This document shows positions 16,335-25,609 of a stretch of 56,975 bases of DNA, piece after piece. Within the stretch, counting starts at the first letter, position 1. Every line of letters starts with the position of its first letter. The notes below the pieces were generated by a model, which was not told the DNA's origin, did not search any database, and saw only the letters and a program-made list of their open reading frames with translations. Made by a program: the position numbers and the translations under genes. Origin of the DNA: Smithella sp. Lineage in GTDB: Bacteria > Desulfobacterota > Syntrophia > Syntrophales > Smithellaceae. The stretch covers positions 1-56,975 of the forward strand of contig SCVW01000035.1 of NCBI GenBank assembly GCA_007244375.1. The letters are read 5' to 3'.

Positions 16335-18026
16335 ATGACGGAAGTTACAGACTCAAATCCCACCGATTTTATCCGCGATATCATTGACAACGATTTAAGA
16401 ATCAACAAAAATAACGGACGTGTTGCCACCCGTTTCCCGCCGGAACCGAACGGCTATATACATATCGGACATGCCAAGTCCGTATGTCTTAATTTCGGCA
16501 TTGCCGCACAATACAAGGGTACCTGTAATCTCAGGCTGGATGATACCGACCCGGCAGGAGAATCCATGGAATATGTGGAATCAATTATCCGTGACATTCA
16601 CTGGCTGGGTTTTGACTGGCAGGACCGTCTTTATTACGCCTCTGACTATTTCGAAAAACTTTATCAATTTGCCGTTGAACTCATCAAGTCCTGCAACGCC
16701 TATGTATGCAGTCTGAGCCCCGATGAAATCAGAGAATATCGAGGCACTTTTACCGAACCGGGTAAAGACAGCCCATACCGCAATCGTTCCGTGGAAGAAA
16801 ATCTGGACTTGTTTCAACGAATGCGCTCAGGCGAATTCGCCGATGGAGATCATGTTCTGCGCGCCAAGATTGACATGTCCTCCCCTAATATTGTTATGCG
16901 CGATCCAGTAATATACCGCATAAAACGCGAACCACATTACCGGACGGGTACAAAGTGGATCATCTATCCCATGTACGACTTTGCCCATTGTCTTTCCGAC
17001 GCTCTGGAAGGCATTACGCATTCTATCTGCACCCTCGAGTTCGAGAATAATCGTCCACTCTACGACTGGATAGTTGAAAGACTTATCACCGGCAATCGTC
17101 CGCAACAAATTGAATTTGCCCGTCTCAACTTGAGTTACACAGTTCTCAGCAAACGTAGACTTATCGAACTGGTTGAAAAAAGATATGTCAAAGGATGGGA
17201 TGACCCACGCATGCCTACCGTTTCCGGAATGCGCCGCCGCGGTTATACACCGGAAGCTATCCGTAATTTTTGCGCGCAGATTGGAGTTGCCAAAAACGAT
17301 AACCTGATCGATGTAGCCCTGTTGGAGTATTGTGTCCGCGAAGATCTCAACGAACATGCGCCACGTGCTATGTGTGTTTTGCGCCCCTTGCGCGTCGTAA
17401 TCGACAACTACCCTGAAAATCAGGTGGAGCAAATAGAATGCTCCAGCCACCCTCAGAAACCGGAAATGGGCACGCGAAAAATTCCTTTTTCCAGGGTAAT
17501 CTATATAGAACGCGACGACTTTATGGAAAACCCGCCTAAAAAATATCATCGGCTAGGTCCGGGACGTGAAGTCCGCCTCCGCAACGCTTATGTAATAAAA
17601 TTCGAAAGTATGATTAAAGACGATAAAACCGGCGAAGTCATGGAACTGCATTGCAGTCTTGATCCGGCAACTCTCAACGGCCCGCCGGTTGACGGACGCA
17701 AGGTACCCGGTGTTATCCACTGGGTATCAGCCGAACACTGTATTCCCGCCGAAGTACGCTTGTACGACCGTTTATTCAATATTGAAAATCCGGGAAGCGA
17801 AGAAAACTTCTTAAAATATCTGAATCCGATTTCCCTGGAAATCCTAACCAAATGCTATGCCGAACATAATCTAAAAAATGTCGAACCGGGGAGACAGTTT
17901 CAATTTGAAAGACTCGGGTATTTTTGTGTAGATGCAAAGGATTCAAAAGAAGGGAAACCTGTTTTCAACAGGGTTGTATCACTAAGGGATTCGTGGGCTA
18001 AGATTACCGGAGGTGAAAAAAAATAA
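16335..18026 (+). CDS. glnS: Glutaminyl-tRNA synthetase
   Basis: 563 residues (E. coli enzyme about 554). Class I signature HIGH at 43-46 in [15 protein letters not shown], and the KMSKS-equivalent LSKRR at 271-275. Tail beta-barrel domains are present through the C-terminus. It charges tRNA-Gln directly with glutamine. The ribosome site AAGGAG is 13 bases away, a little far; no better start is visible. The tRNA-Gln(CTG) gene lies 215 bases downstream on the opposite strand, an unusual and neat pairing of enzyme and substrate genes. Confidence 0.97.
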   Translation: MTEVTDSNPTDFIRDIIDNDLRINKNNGRVATRFPPEPNGYIHIGHAKSVCLNFGIAAQYKGTCNLRLDDTDPAGESMEYVESIIRDIHWLGFDWQDRLYYASDYFEKLYQFAVELIKSCNAYVCSLSPDEIREYRGTFTEPGKDSPYRNRSVEENLDLFQRMRSGEFADGDHVLRAKIDMSSPNIVMRDPVIYRIKREPHYRTGTKWIIYPMYDFAHCLSDALEGITHSICTLEFENNRPLYDWIVERLITGNRPQQIEFARLNLSYTVLSKRRLIELVEKRYVKGWDDPRMPTVSGMRRRGYTPEAIRNFCAQIGVAKNDNLIDVALLEYCVREDLNEHAPRAMCVLRPLRVVIDNYPENQVEQIECSSHPQKPEMGTRKIPFSRVIYIERDDFMENPPKKYHRLGPGREVRLRNAYVIKFESMIKDDKTGEVMELHCSLDPATLNGPPVDGRKVPGVIHWVSAEHCIPAEVRLYDRLFNIENPGSEENFLKYLNPISLEILTKCYAEHNLKNVEPGRQFQFERLGYFCVDAKDSKEGKPVFNRVVSLRDSWAKITGGEKK

Positions 18027-18235
18027 CTGGCTACTGAAAAACGCCCCCGGCATACACCGGGTAAGCACCTGCGGATTTTACCCCGGCGAAGGCCGGGATT
18101 GTGCTTCGATTCTCGCTGCTCACGTACGCTGAAAGTACGTTCTGTTGCTCTATTCTCGCGCGCCTTGCATACGGACATCCCGTATCAAATACAGGACAAG
18201 CTTTTGAATAGCAAGAAGATGTTTTTGGCAAATTA
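18027..18235. repeat. Intergenic palindromic repeat cluster between glnS and tRNA-Gln
   Basis: Several hairpins in a row: CCCCCGG-CATACA-CCGGG near 18045, CCCCGGCGAAGGCCGGG (18081-18097), CGTACGCTGAAAGTACG near 18123, and CCCGTATCAAATACAGG near 18179. The 33 bases at 18176-18208 match 56348-56380 in inverse orientation with two differences. The outermost flanks GCTACTGAAAAAC and GCTATTCAAAAGC (reverse strand) are again roughly inverted. Confidence 0.65.
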
Positions 18236-18240
18236 AGAAC

Positions 18241-18314
18241 TGGCTGGGGAACAAGGATTCGAACCTTGATTCACGGAGTCAGAGTCCGGTGTCCTACCAT
18301 TGAACGATTCCCCA
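18241..18314 (-). tRNA. tRNA-Gln (anticodon CTG)
   Basis: On the reverse strand the gene starts TGGGGAA at 18314 and closes with TTCCCCA, discriminator G and an encoded CCA (18243-18241). The acceptor stem is TGGGGAA/TTCCCCA. The D arm has GTT/GAC, the anticodon loop CTCTGAC gives CTG, and the T arm is CAAGG-TTCGAAT-CCTTG. The fold resembles E. coli tRNA-Gln. Only the first anticodon-stem pair is mismatched. Confidence 0.95.
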
Positions 18315-18448
18315 GCAGGAAATATAAAAAATGCTGCCACGCGGTTATTTTTTTAAAAAACCATCATTGGAAGCGGCGTGAATATAATGCGAATGATTTC
18401 TTATGTCAACAAATTTTCTTCAAAAGTATTTCTGGAGGAGATTGTATT

Positions 18449-19183
18449 ATGAAATCAATATACAAGACGATATGTGTTTTATGGCTCGGCTTCTGGGCGG
18501 TACTCGCGACTGTTATACTGTGTATTTTCATTATACCGGCGGGACTGTTAAGCCGAACCGGTAATCTGGCGTTTTCCCTGTCAAAAATCTGGGCTTATAT
18601 TATGCTTGGAGTATCCTTTGTCCGCACCGAAATAAAAAACAAAGATAAGATTCAGAAAGGAAAATCATATATCATTATTTCCAACCACCAGTCTCTTTAC
18701 GACATTATCTCGCTGGTTACTACGTTAGGCATTCAATTCCGGTGGATTATTAAAAAGGAACTTCTCAACGTTCCGATTTTCGGATACGGCCTGTATGCTT
18801 CACGAAACATTTTTATCGACCGCTCCAATACCGCCAGTGCAATTGACAGCATTAACAAGGGATTTGACCGTTTACCAAAAGGTGTAAGTGTTATGGTGTT
18901 TGCCGAAGGAACAAGATCGCCGGACGGAAAAATTCACGAATTCAAAAAGGGAGGATTTGTCGTAGCCGTGCAGCGGAAACTTCCCATCCTGCCGATTACA
19001 GTCAATGGAAGCCGTCGCATAATGTCCAAAAAAAATCTTGTATTAAAACCGGGAAAGATTCAAATAGTAGTAGGAGACCCTATTGATACCGGCAGTTACA
19101 GTAATGATAACGTTCAGGATCTAATCGATAAAACACATGAGGCAGTAATAGTGAATTTCATTCCAGAATACACAGGAAAATAA
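18449..19183 (+). CDS. plsC: 1-acyl-sn-glycerol-3-phosphate acyltransferase (PlsC-type)
   Basis: 244 residues from the ATG at 18449 behind GGAGGAG; the longer open frame crosses the tRNA and is rejected. N-terminal membrane helix (about 8-33). Catalytic NHxxxxD: H80 and D85 in NHQSLYD. Block III substrate-binding FAEGTRSPDG (151-160) and block IV LPILPITVNGS. Adds the second acyl chain to lysophosphatidate in phospholipid synthesis at the inner face of the cytoplasmic membrane. It stands without other lipid genes. Confidence 0.93.
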   Translation: MKSIYKTICVLWLGFWAVLATVILCIFIIPAGLLSRTGNLAFSLSKIWAYIMLGVSFVRTEIKNKDKIQKGKSYIIISNHQSLYDIISLVTTLGIQFRWIIKKELLNVPIFGYGLYASRNIFIDRSNTASAIDSINKGFDRLPKGVSVMVFAEGTRSPDGKIHEFKKGGFVVAVQRKLPILPITVNGSRRIMSKKNLVLKPGKIQIVVGDPIDTGSYSNDNVQDLIDKTHEAVIVNFIPEYTGK

Positions 19184-19248
19184 ACAAAAATATTCTTGCA
19201 AGAAGATCTCATTCCTGATTTTTTATTATTTAAAGGAGGGAAAAAACA

Positions 19249-19665
19249 ATGCAGTTATCCAGGAATTTTTATCGATTGATGTTTTTCTGGGGCGCTATCT
19301 GGAATTTTTCTTTTGCCATTCCGGGACTTCTTTTTCCCGAATTCAGCATTAAACTTACCTTCGGAACGGATATGGATCAGACCCTGTTACTAGGGAACTA
19401 TTACGCTCACAGCATGTATTTATTCTGGTGGGGTGTGGTACTTATTTTCGGTATAGGATATTATTTTGTATCGCGCGATATTAGCAAGAACAGAGGAATA
19501 GTATGGATGGGAGTAATAGGGAAACTCTGTTTTTTCTTTTTCCTGACCTACTCTTATTTAACAGCAAAATCAACCATTCTATCCTTTCTCGGCGGCATGG
19601 GTGACCTGATTTTTACAATATTATTTTTAAATTTCCTGCGGCAAACACGAAACGAATCAATTTGA
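19249..19665 (+). CDS. Small integral membrane protein, four segments
   Basis: 138 residues with four hydrophobic spans (about 8-30, 55-75, 88-107, 112-130) and aromatic-rich, inner-positive loops. Strong AAAGGAGGG site before the ATG. 65 bases after plsC on the same strand, so possibly co-transcribed. No family with a function is recognised. Confidence 0.75.
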   Translation: MQLSRNFYRLMFFWGAIWNFSFAIPGLLFPEFSIKLTFGTDMDQTLLLGNYYAHSMYLFWWGVVLIFGIGYYFVSRDISKNRGIVWMGVIGKLCFFFFLTYSYLTAKSTILSFLGGMGDLIFTILFLNFLRQTRNESI

Positions 19666-19734
19666 TATACAAAGTTTATCTTTCTATATTTTTATATTTT
19701 TATCTTATTATTTGAGAACGGACAGGTAATCATA

Positions 19735-20730
19735 TTGGCAGATTTTGTAATAATGGGCAACGCAACCGAATACTGCGAAGTAATGTGCCGCGAAATTATC
19801 GGCAGGGAAAATGTTTTGTTCATAAACGAACCTAACAATTTCAAATCGGACTTCATCAAATCACTTGATCTCCTGTTTCAAAAAGTAAGCACAAAAACAA
19901 ATCTCTCCTTTTTCCCTTCCTTTCGTTTTAAGAGTTATTTTTGCGGCGTTTCCATATCCGAAAGAGATGATCTTTGTTTCATATTTTTTGACTCCAACGC
20001 TCATGCCAGAGATAAAATATTTTTGAAATACATCAGAGAAAAATACAAGGCAAAACTTATCTTATATGTAATGAATCCGACTTCTACGATAGAGTTGAAT
20101 TCTGAATTATGCAGCAATTATTACGACCTGGTATTTACTGTATATGCCAATGATGCAAACCATTACGGATGGCACACCAGCAATCATATTTATTCAAAAA
20201 TACCGGAGATAAAGCCGTCAGAGTATGACGGATACGACACCGATGTCTTTTTCATCGGCAGAGCCAAAAACAGATTACAGAAAATACTCCATACGTTTGA
20301 GTTCCTGGCAAGTCACGATATTAAATGTGACTTTCATATAGTCGACGCTGACGAAAAAGAAAAGCGTTATGCCAATGACATTAATTACAGTAAGTGGTTG
20401 CCTTACAAAGAAGTACTAAAACGTATGTGCCGCAGCAAGTGTATTTTGGAAATATTGCAGAAGATGGGAGAAGGACCGACTCTCAGAACAACCGAAGCTG
20501 TCGTATACAACAAAAAAATAATTACAAACTATGCGGAAGCTGCGGCTAATCCTTTTTACGATGATCGTTTCGTACATGTTTTCGACATTCCGGAAAATAT
20601 TAATTTGAGTTTCATCAAAGAGGACATTAACCCGCACTATAATTACAATGGAGAATATTCGGCAAATAACTTTTTAAAACGCGTTGAGGAATTTCTTTTT
20701 AAAGGGAAATCTTTTTCTGGAAAAGCTTAA
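19735..20730 (+). CDS. Glycosyltransferase-like protein (CgeB/GT-B type)
   Basis: 331 residues. TTG start at 19735 with AGG nearby; the next in-frame ATG (19753) has no ribosome site. A Rossmann-type first half (KLILYVMNPTST) and a second half with DVFFIGRAKNRLQKI, FHIVDADEKE and MGEGPTLRTTEAVVYNKKII, the nucleotide-sugar-binding segment of CgeB-like GT-B enzymes. Likely transfers a sugar in surface polysaccharide synthesis. First gene of an AT-rich island of glycan genes. Twelve bases separate it from the DUF616 gene. Confidence 0.65.
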   Translation: MADFVIMGNATEYCEVMCREIIGRENVLFINEPNNFKSDFIKSLDLLFQKVSTKTNLSFFPSFRFKSYFCGVSISERDDLCFIFFDSNAHARDKIFLKYIREKYKAKLILYVMNPTSTIELNSELCSNYYDLVFTVYANDANHYGWHTSNHIYSKIPEIKPSEYDGYDTDVFFIGRAKNRLQKILHTFEFLASHDIKCDFHIVDADEKEKRYANDINYSKWLPYKEVLKRMCRSKCILEILQKMGEGPTLRTTEAVVYNKKIITNYAEAAANPFYDDRFVHVFDIPENINLSFIKEDINPHYNYNGEYSANNFLKRVEEFLFKGKSFSGKA

Positions 20731-20741
20731 ATTAAAAACAT

Positions 20742-21707
20742 ATGGACGATTCTGAAAAAATTAAAAATATTATTGAAGATTACGAAAAAGCACAGCAAGT
20801 CATTGAATATTTAAATCTTCAACACAACGAAACAAAACTATCCGACGAGTATCTGTTGGGAAGAAAAATAAGGTCTACATGGTGGCTACGCTTTATCGGA
20901 ATCGCATACGATATAGGAAGATCAATTAGATCTGTCCCGTATGGATCATGGCGAAGGGACAATGTTTCTGAATTCAAATGCAACATTGAGCATAAAGAGA
21001 CGCTTGCCCTTTATAATTATAAAATTGCGATTTATACATGCATGATTGGCAAATATGACCATCTTCAGGAACCTTTATTTAAGCCGGATAACGTGGACTA
21101 TATTATTGTCACCGATGGTCATCTTCCTTCAAGTAACACGTGGAGAGGCATAGATGTCCGCGATATAAAAGGAGTCCCACCGCTTGATGCTTCCCGCATC
21201 TCACGATATATAAAACTACATCCCCATCTCTTTCTGAATGAATATGATTATTCAATCTATATCGACGCAAATATAAAAACCGTCGGAGATATGCGTTATC
21301 TCATCTATCTCTTAAACCAGCATGGCGTCATAGCCAATGTTCATCGTCATAGGGACTGCATTTATAAAGAACTTGAAGCTTGCATTCGTCTCAAAAAAGA
21401 TGATCCGCAAATAATGCGTAGACAAATCGATTCATATCGAAACGCGGCAATGCCTGAACATTACGGTATGATTGAGGCAAATCTGCTGGCGAGAGATCAT
21501 CACAATCCTGCATGTATAGAAATAATGGAGAAATGGTGGCAGGAAATAGAAAAACACAGTTGCCGCGATCAACTCAGTTTACCATTCGTTCTTTGGAAAA
21601 TGGGAATCTCAGTTTCAGAAATCGGAAAAATCAGCGACAACGTTTATAAGATGCCTTTGATAAGAATCGAGCCTCACTTAAAAAGCCAAAACAAGAAGGC
21701 ACGGTAA
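20742..21707 (+). CDS. DUF616 glycosyltransferase-like protein
   Basis: 321 residues. Core blocks IAIYTCMIGKYDHLQEP, YIIVTDG, RISRYIKLHPHLFL, SIYIDANIK (metal-binding DxN-like), HRDCIYKE and RDQLSLPFVLWK define the DUF616 (TOD1/MUCI70-type) GT-A-like family. Paralogues in plants act on glycans; bacterial members sit in polysaccharide clusters. The N-terminal 60 residues look helical. It converges with the GT2 gene, with only 15 bases between stop codons. Confidence 0.82.
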   Translation: MDDSEKIKNIIEDYEKAQQVIEYLNLQHNETKLSDEYLLGRKIRSTWWLRFIGIAYDIGRSIRSVPYGSWRRDNVSEFKCNIEHKETLALYNYKIAIYTCMIGKYDHLQEPLFKPDNVDYIIVTDGHLPSSNTWRGIDVRDIKGVPPLDASRISRYIKLHPHLFLNEYDYSIYIDANIKTVGDMRYLIYLLNQHGVIANVHRHRDCIYKELEACIRLKKDDPQIMRRQIDSYRNAAMPEHYGMIEANLLARDHHNPACIEIMEKWWQEIEKHSCRDQLSLPFVLWKMGISVSEIGKISDNVYKMPLIRIEPHLKSQNKKAR

Positions 21708-21722
21708 AAGAACCGGCTATTC

Positions 21723-22775
21723 TCAATAAAATGCATATCTGATTATTGAATTGATTCTTCCCTTTAATTTTCTCATAAAATGCTTGGACACATAGAAAAT
21801 CAAACGACTGAAATACGGGTTAATCAAAAATACATATAGTTTGATTTTTTTGAATAATTTTTGTCTTTTAAAGAATGCGTCTTCCCGATAAAGTTTAAAA
21901 TAATTTTTATATTGATCAATTAATTTATTTACACATTCTTCCTTTGTCTTTCTGTTTATTTTATCAGTTTCTTTTATTTTATTATAACCCCTGATACTGC
22001 TGATGCATATGTAATTATAGGCATAACCGATATATTTTATGTCGATATTTTCTATACTTTCTAACACATACATTGGCACTGCAAACCTGCTATTGATTAC
22101 ATTCAAGCTTACCTTATTTCTGCTGATACTTTCAGGATTATGAGCATAGTTATAAAAAGCTCCATTTATGACAATGCATTTTTCACATTCGTTTAATATA
22201 TTCGGCAGGATTGCATAGTCTTCAAATACATGTCCTTCCAGAAATCTAACGTTTCTGAAAATCTTACTTTTATACAGTTTTGACCATACACCGACATGAA
22301 TATTTTGTTCTTCAAAAAAAGCGTAAAACATATCCGCTAAATTATTGTATTTGGCTTCTCTAAAAGTTCTGGTGTCGGCAATACGGCCATGTTCATCAGC
22401 ATGATGATAACCGGTTTGAACCACATCGGCATCATTATCCAACATGGCTTTTAGCAATGTTTCATACATATACTCATCGATAAAGTCATCGCCATCTACA
22501 AATCCTACATATTCGCCTTTTATCACGAACAGTCCCGCATTCCGGGCACTGGAAAGGCCTCCATTAATTTTATGTATTACTCTGATGCGTTTATCTTTTT
22601 CTTTGTAAATGTCACATATCTCGCCGCTATTATCGGTTGAACCGTCATCGACTAACATTATTTCAAGATTTTTATAGCTTTGCTTAATTATACTGTTTAC
22701 ACATCTTTCCAAATATTTGGAAATATTGTAAACAGGAATTATCACACTTATTAAAGGATTGTTTTGTTTTGACAT
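21723..22775 (-). CDS. Family 2 glycosyltransferase
   Basis: 350 residues. GT-A N-terminus SVIIPVYNISKYLERCVNSI (10-29), LVDDGSTDNSGEICD, GGLSSARNAGL and GEYVGFVDGDDFID, where the DGD metal motif is intact. The C-terminal 100 residues are Lys/Tyr/Phe-rich and end in an amphipathic or membrane-touching stretch. Typical of capsule or O-antigen sugar transfer. Very AT-rich, no clear ribosome site, and oriented against its neighbours, all suggesting recent acquisition. Confidence 0.92.
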   Translation of the reverse strand: MSKQNNPLISVIIPVYNISKYLERCVNSIIKQSYKNLEIMLVDDGSTDNSGEICDIYKEKDKRIRVIHKINGGLSSARNAGLFVIKGEYVGFVDGDDFIDEYMYETLLKAMLDNDADVVQTGYHHADEHGRIADTRTFREAKYNNLADMFYAFFEEQNIHVGVWSKLYKSKIFRNVRFLEGHVFEDYAILPNILNECEKCIVINGAFYNYAHNPESISRNKVSLNVINSRFAVPMYVLESIENIDIKYIGYAYNYICISSIRGYNKIKETDKINRKTKEECVNKLIDQYKNYFKLYREDAFFKRQKLFKKIKLYVFLINPYFSRLIFYVSKHFMRKLKGRINSIIRYAFY

Positions 22776-22860
22776 ATTTGTTTATTCTTAATTAAAATTA
22801 ATATCATTCAAATAAAATTCTTTATTTAATCAAGCATATGATTCAGAATATCAAAAGAGT

Positions 22861-23595
22861 ATGAATCTTATAAATTACACAGCGATAAAAGAAAGAGTTA
22901 CGATGTTTTTTTATCAAAAGCATACGATAACATTCCATTTAACTGATAAATGCAATATGAGATGTGAAAATTGTCACTGGTTTTCACAACCAATCAACTA
23001 TACGGATAAAATTATCGATTACAAGAATTACTTAAAGTGGATCAATAAAAATAAGAAAAAAATAAGATTTATTAAATTATCCGGCGGAGAACCGACATTA
23101 TATCCTGATTTCCTGAACTTGATTAACAATATACCGGTAAAAATCAGAGTAAGAGTCAATTCCAACGGAACAAACACGGATATATTGAAAAAAATCACCA
23201 GAAAAAACATTGAACTGGCAATTTCCAAAAACAGAAAGGTTAACCCTTATTTCGAAGATAATATCAAGAAATTAAATTTACCTTACAAAATAGTCTCTTT
23301 CAATGATAGAAATGCCTGTTTGCATGATGAAGTTAAATTCGGAGAAAACTGGCAAAACTTTTATTTGATAGGGAAACCGTGCCTATGCAGCGCCAAAGAA
23401 ACCAGATTTGGTTCTGACGGCCACGCTTATAATTGTGAAATCGGCTTAAGAAGCAAAAATAAAATGTATCAAACCGGATTATCGTTATGGGGTGGTAATT
23501 TGAGTAAATATAAATTAAAATGTGTCATTAAGAAAGAATGTCTATCCAATTTTTTAAATGAAAATAAATATAAACTATTAAATAGCACAGGTTAA
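22861..23595 (+). CDS. Radical SAM protein, possible island-linked modifier
   Basis: 244 residues. CxxxCxxC is C31, C35, C38 in DKCNMRCENCHW, followed by KLSGGEPTLYP (GGE motif). A C-terminal Cys set (PCLCSAKE, YNCEIG, KLKC, KKEC) could hold an auxiliary cluster, as in SPASM-type or organic-radical-activating relatives. Extremely Lys/Asn/Ile-rich. Weak ribosome site. It diverges from the GT2 gene across 85 bases. Function is unknown; sugar or peptide modification is possible. Confidence 0.85.
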   Translation: MNLINYTAIKERVTMFFYQKHTITFHLTDKCNMRCENCHWFSQPINYTDKIIDYKNYLKWINKNKKKIRFIKLSGGEPTLYPDFLNLINNIPVKIRVRVNSNGTNTDILKKITRKNIELAISKNRKVNPYFEDNIKKLNLPYKIVSFNDRNACLHDEVKFGENWQNFYLIGKPCLCSAKETRFGSDGHAYNCEIGLRSKNKMYQTGLSLWGGNLSKYKLKCVIKKECLSNFLNENKYKLLNSTG

Positions 23596-23687
23596 GTAAA
23601 AATAATCGATTTGGTATCCCAGTTGTCGATAATATTTATTAAAGATAAATACAACGTAAACAGTTTTATATATAAGGAGACATAGAT

Positions 23688-23933
23688 ATGGTAAAAGAAA
23701 AAACAAAATCAAAATCAAAAATGACACCAAAGTCGACAAAACCTAATTTTTCGGAAATGGATCGCAAGCTGGCAGCATTTTGTCTTGTTTGTCCGGTATG
23801 CAATCATGCACGCAAAAAACAAAAAGGACTGGCGTTTATGTTTGTCCAAAGTATTGAAGACAGTCTGTGCCCGTTTTGCAGAGCTTACGAACGAGTTTAC
23901 GGCAAAAAAGCCCACCAGCCGATTCGTAAATAA
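23688..23933 (+). CDS. Small zinc-ribbon-like protein
   Basis: 81 residues: a very Lys-rich N-terminal 20, then C32, C35xxC38 and C61xxC64. Two CxxC knuckles 23 residues apart suggest a zinc ribbon or rubredoxin-like fold. Good AAGGAG site before ATG. No known family is recognised. Followed 33 bases later by a frameshifted small gene. Confidence 0.72.
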   Translation: MVKEKTKSKSKMTPKSTKPNFSEMDRKLAAFCLVCPVCNHARKKQKGLAFMFVQSIEDSLCPFCRAYERVYGKKAHQPIRK

Positions 23934-23966
23934 ACAAAAGTTCATCCTTATCGGAGAAAAAGTGTA

Positions 23967-24198
23967 ATGAGCTTTTCCAAACGGTTGGATAAAAAAATCT
24001 GAAGGCATTGGTGTTTCTCATATAGTTTTGCCGGAAGATTTGGCCAACGACGAAGTTCCTGATAAAACTATCTACTTGAAAGAAGCTCTGTTCTCTTTAC
24101 CGAAAGCCATCCCTTTGCTACTATCGAACGGTTTGGTCACTGGTTTTATTGACGTGGACGCGATAAAGAAAATGGTCTGCATACCACAAAACTGCTAA
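23967..24198 (+). pseudogene. Small gene broken (or slipped) at an A7 run
   Basis: ATG 23967 with GGAGA upstream opens MSFSKRLDKK and hits TGA 12 codons on. The seven-A run at 23991-23997 lies just before that stop. Removing one A joins the frame to a stop-free reading GIGVSHIVLPEDLANDEVPD and on to TAA at 24196-24198, about 76 residues with normal codon use. The next gene starts nine bases later. So this is a one-base frameshift: a true pseudogene, a homopolymer sequencing error, or transcriptional slippage/phase variation. Product not recognised. Confidence 0.65.
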
Positions 24199-24206
24199 GG
24201 TAAACA

Positions 24207-24653
24207 ATGAAAACACGAAAAGTATTTATTACGCATCTTATTTTATATCTTGTTATGTTGTTTATTAACATCGGATGCCAAACATTCTCTCAAACGCAAA
24301 AAGTAGACAACCCAGATCCTGCACAAGTAACAAGCAATTATTCAGAACCGGATGGTGCGGTGGGAATAGCCCGCTACTACAAGAAACGTTGCAATGGCAG
24401 AAGAACCACTTCCGGTGAAATCTACAATCCGAAAAAACTGACAGCTGCTCACCCCAACCTTCCCTTAGGCAGACTTGTAAAAGTCGAGAATCTTTCCAAC
24501 AACAAGACGACCATCGTAAAAATCAATGATCGTTGCCGTAATCATGAAGAAATATTTATTGATTTATCGCGGGAAGCAGCACGCAAGCTTGGTATTTTAA
24601 AACAGGGCAAAACCAATATTCGGATCACTATTGTTGACAAAAATGATCTTTAA
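24207..24653 (+). CDS. RlpA-like double-psi beta-barrel lipoprotein
   Basis: 148 residues. Signal peptide with lipobox NIGC (Cys24). The mature part has VGIARYYKKRCNGRRTTSGE, LTAAHPNLPLG and VKVENLSNNKTTIVKINDR, the RlpA/DPBB core that in RlpA cleaves glycan strands lacking stem peptides. No SPOR domain, so this is the short form. The conserved catalytic Asp of the NDR motif is present; the usual first-block His/Glu region is altered (GRRTTSGE). Probably outer-membrane-anchored. Confidence 0.88.
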   Translation: MKTRKVFITHLILYLVMLFINIGCQTFSQTQKVDNPDPAQVTSNYSEPDGAVGIARYYKKRCNGRRTTSGEIYNPKKLTAAHPNLPLGRLVKVENLSNNKTTIVKINDRCRNHEEIFIDLSREAARKLGILKQGKTNIRITIVDKNDL

Positions 24654-24722
24654 AATAAAAATAGAATCGATAAGCAAAACTGACCCATTATCTTTTTTGA
24701 ATAAAAGAAAGGAGGTACGGCA

Positions 24723-25352
24723 ATGGACTTAAACAATCCTGAAGCAACCCAGCAGGCATTGAACATTTTAAGAAGCGGCGATACTTTCCAATGGTATGTC
24801 ATTCCGCTGCTTGTTATTGTTTTATACATTTATGCCAACGAATATGAAAAGGGCAATTATCGTGCCATCGCCGGTGGACTCGCTCTGTATATGGTCCACT
24901 GGTTTGTCGAAATCATAAACGCCCTGATCCAGCATTTTTCCGGCCATGCTCTGTGGACTGTTCCAGCCGGAACAGCTTTTGCAATAATGGTGGGAGTTGG
25001 AATCGAAATAAGTCTGATGTTTTCTATCGCGGGTATTGTTGTCTGCAAGATAATGCCGAAGGACCCGACGCTGAAAATTATGGGCATTAACAATCGTTTG
25101 CTTTTCACAGTCGCCAATGCTGCTTTTGCCTCTATTCTTGAAATATTTCTGGTGCGGACACCGACCTTTGTTTGGATTTACGGATGGTGGGGTGCATTTC
25201 CCGTGTTCGTGACGGTATATATTCCGTTCTTTGCAGCCGCCTGTTACGTGCACGATTGGCAGTCAAAAGCGCAAAAGCTTTTCATAGGTTCGCTTTTCAC
25301 CATCAATGCTATCGCACTAATTGTCTTCGCGGGAGTCCTCAAGTGGATATAA
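24723..25352 (+). CDS. Integral membrane protein, about six segments
   Basis: 209 residues with hydrophobic spans at about 24-40, 50-68, 78-105, 126-145, 150-175 and 188-207. Strong AAAGGAGG site. No family recognised. It begins 69 bases after the RlpA-like gene and may share its transcript. Confidence 0.75.
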   Translation: MDLNNPEATQQALNILRSGDTFQWYVIPLLVIVLYIYANEYEKGNYRAIAGGLALYMVHWFVEIINALIQHFSGHALWTVPAGTAFAIMVGVGIEISLMFSIAGIVVCKIMPKDPTLKIMGINNRLLFTVANAAFASILEIFLVRTPTFVWIYGWWGAFPVFVTVYIPFFAAACYVHDWQSKAQKLFIGSLFTINAIALIVFAGVLKWI

Positions 25353-25609
25353 CTCAATTTCTTTTGATGCACCTTATATTAATTATACAGACAGACCTTT
25401 TCAGAACTGCATAAAATCAATTATGCCTTACCGGCGAAGGAGAATGTGCCACAATGTCTTTGCGAGCAAATATAACGAGCGAAGCAATCTCATAAGCTAT
25501 TGATAATATCAGATTGCCATCCGGCATATCCAGATCTGCCCAGCATTCGCCGGGCAGGCATCAGCAGGAGAGGCGTTTCGCAATGATAATTTTATGGATG
25601 AATTGGCTA
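25353..25609. repeat. Degenerate intergenic repeat (TTGCGAGC-type)
   Basis: Contains TGTCTTTGCGAGC and GAGCGAAGCAATCTC (25454-25493), resembling the widespread TGCGAGCGAAGCAATCTC repeat of anaerobes, then GAGAGGCGTTTCGCAATGATA (25568-25588), also present with two differences at 55066-55086. Degenerate and intergenic. Confidence 0.55.

Noticed and set aside
18266-18448. N-terminal extension of the plsC frame
   Set aside because: It reads through the antisense of tRNA-Gln; the ATG at 18449 has a strong ribosome site and a normal PlsC N-terminus.
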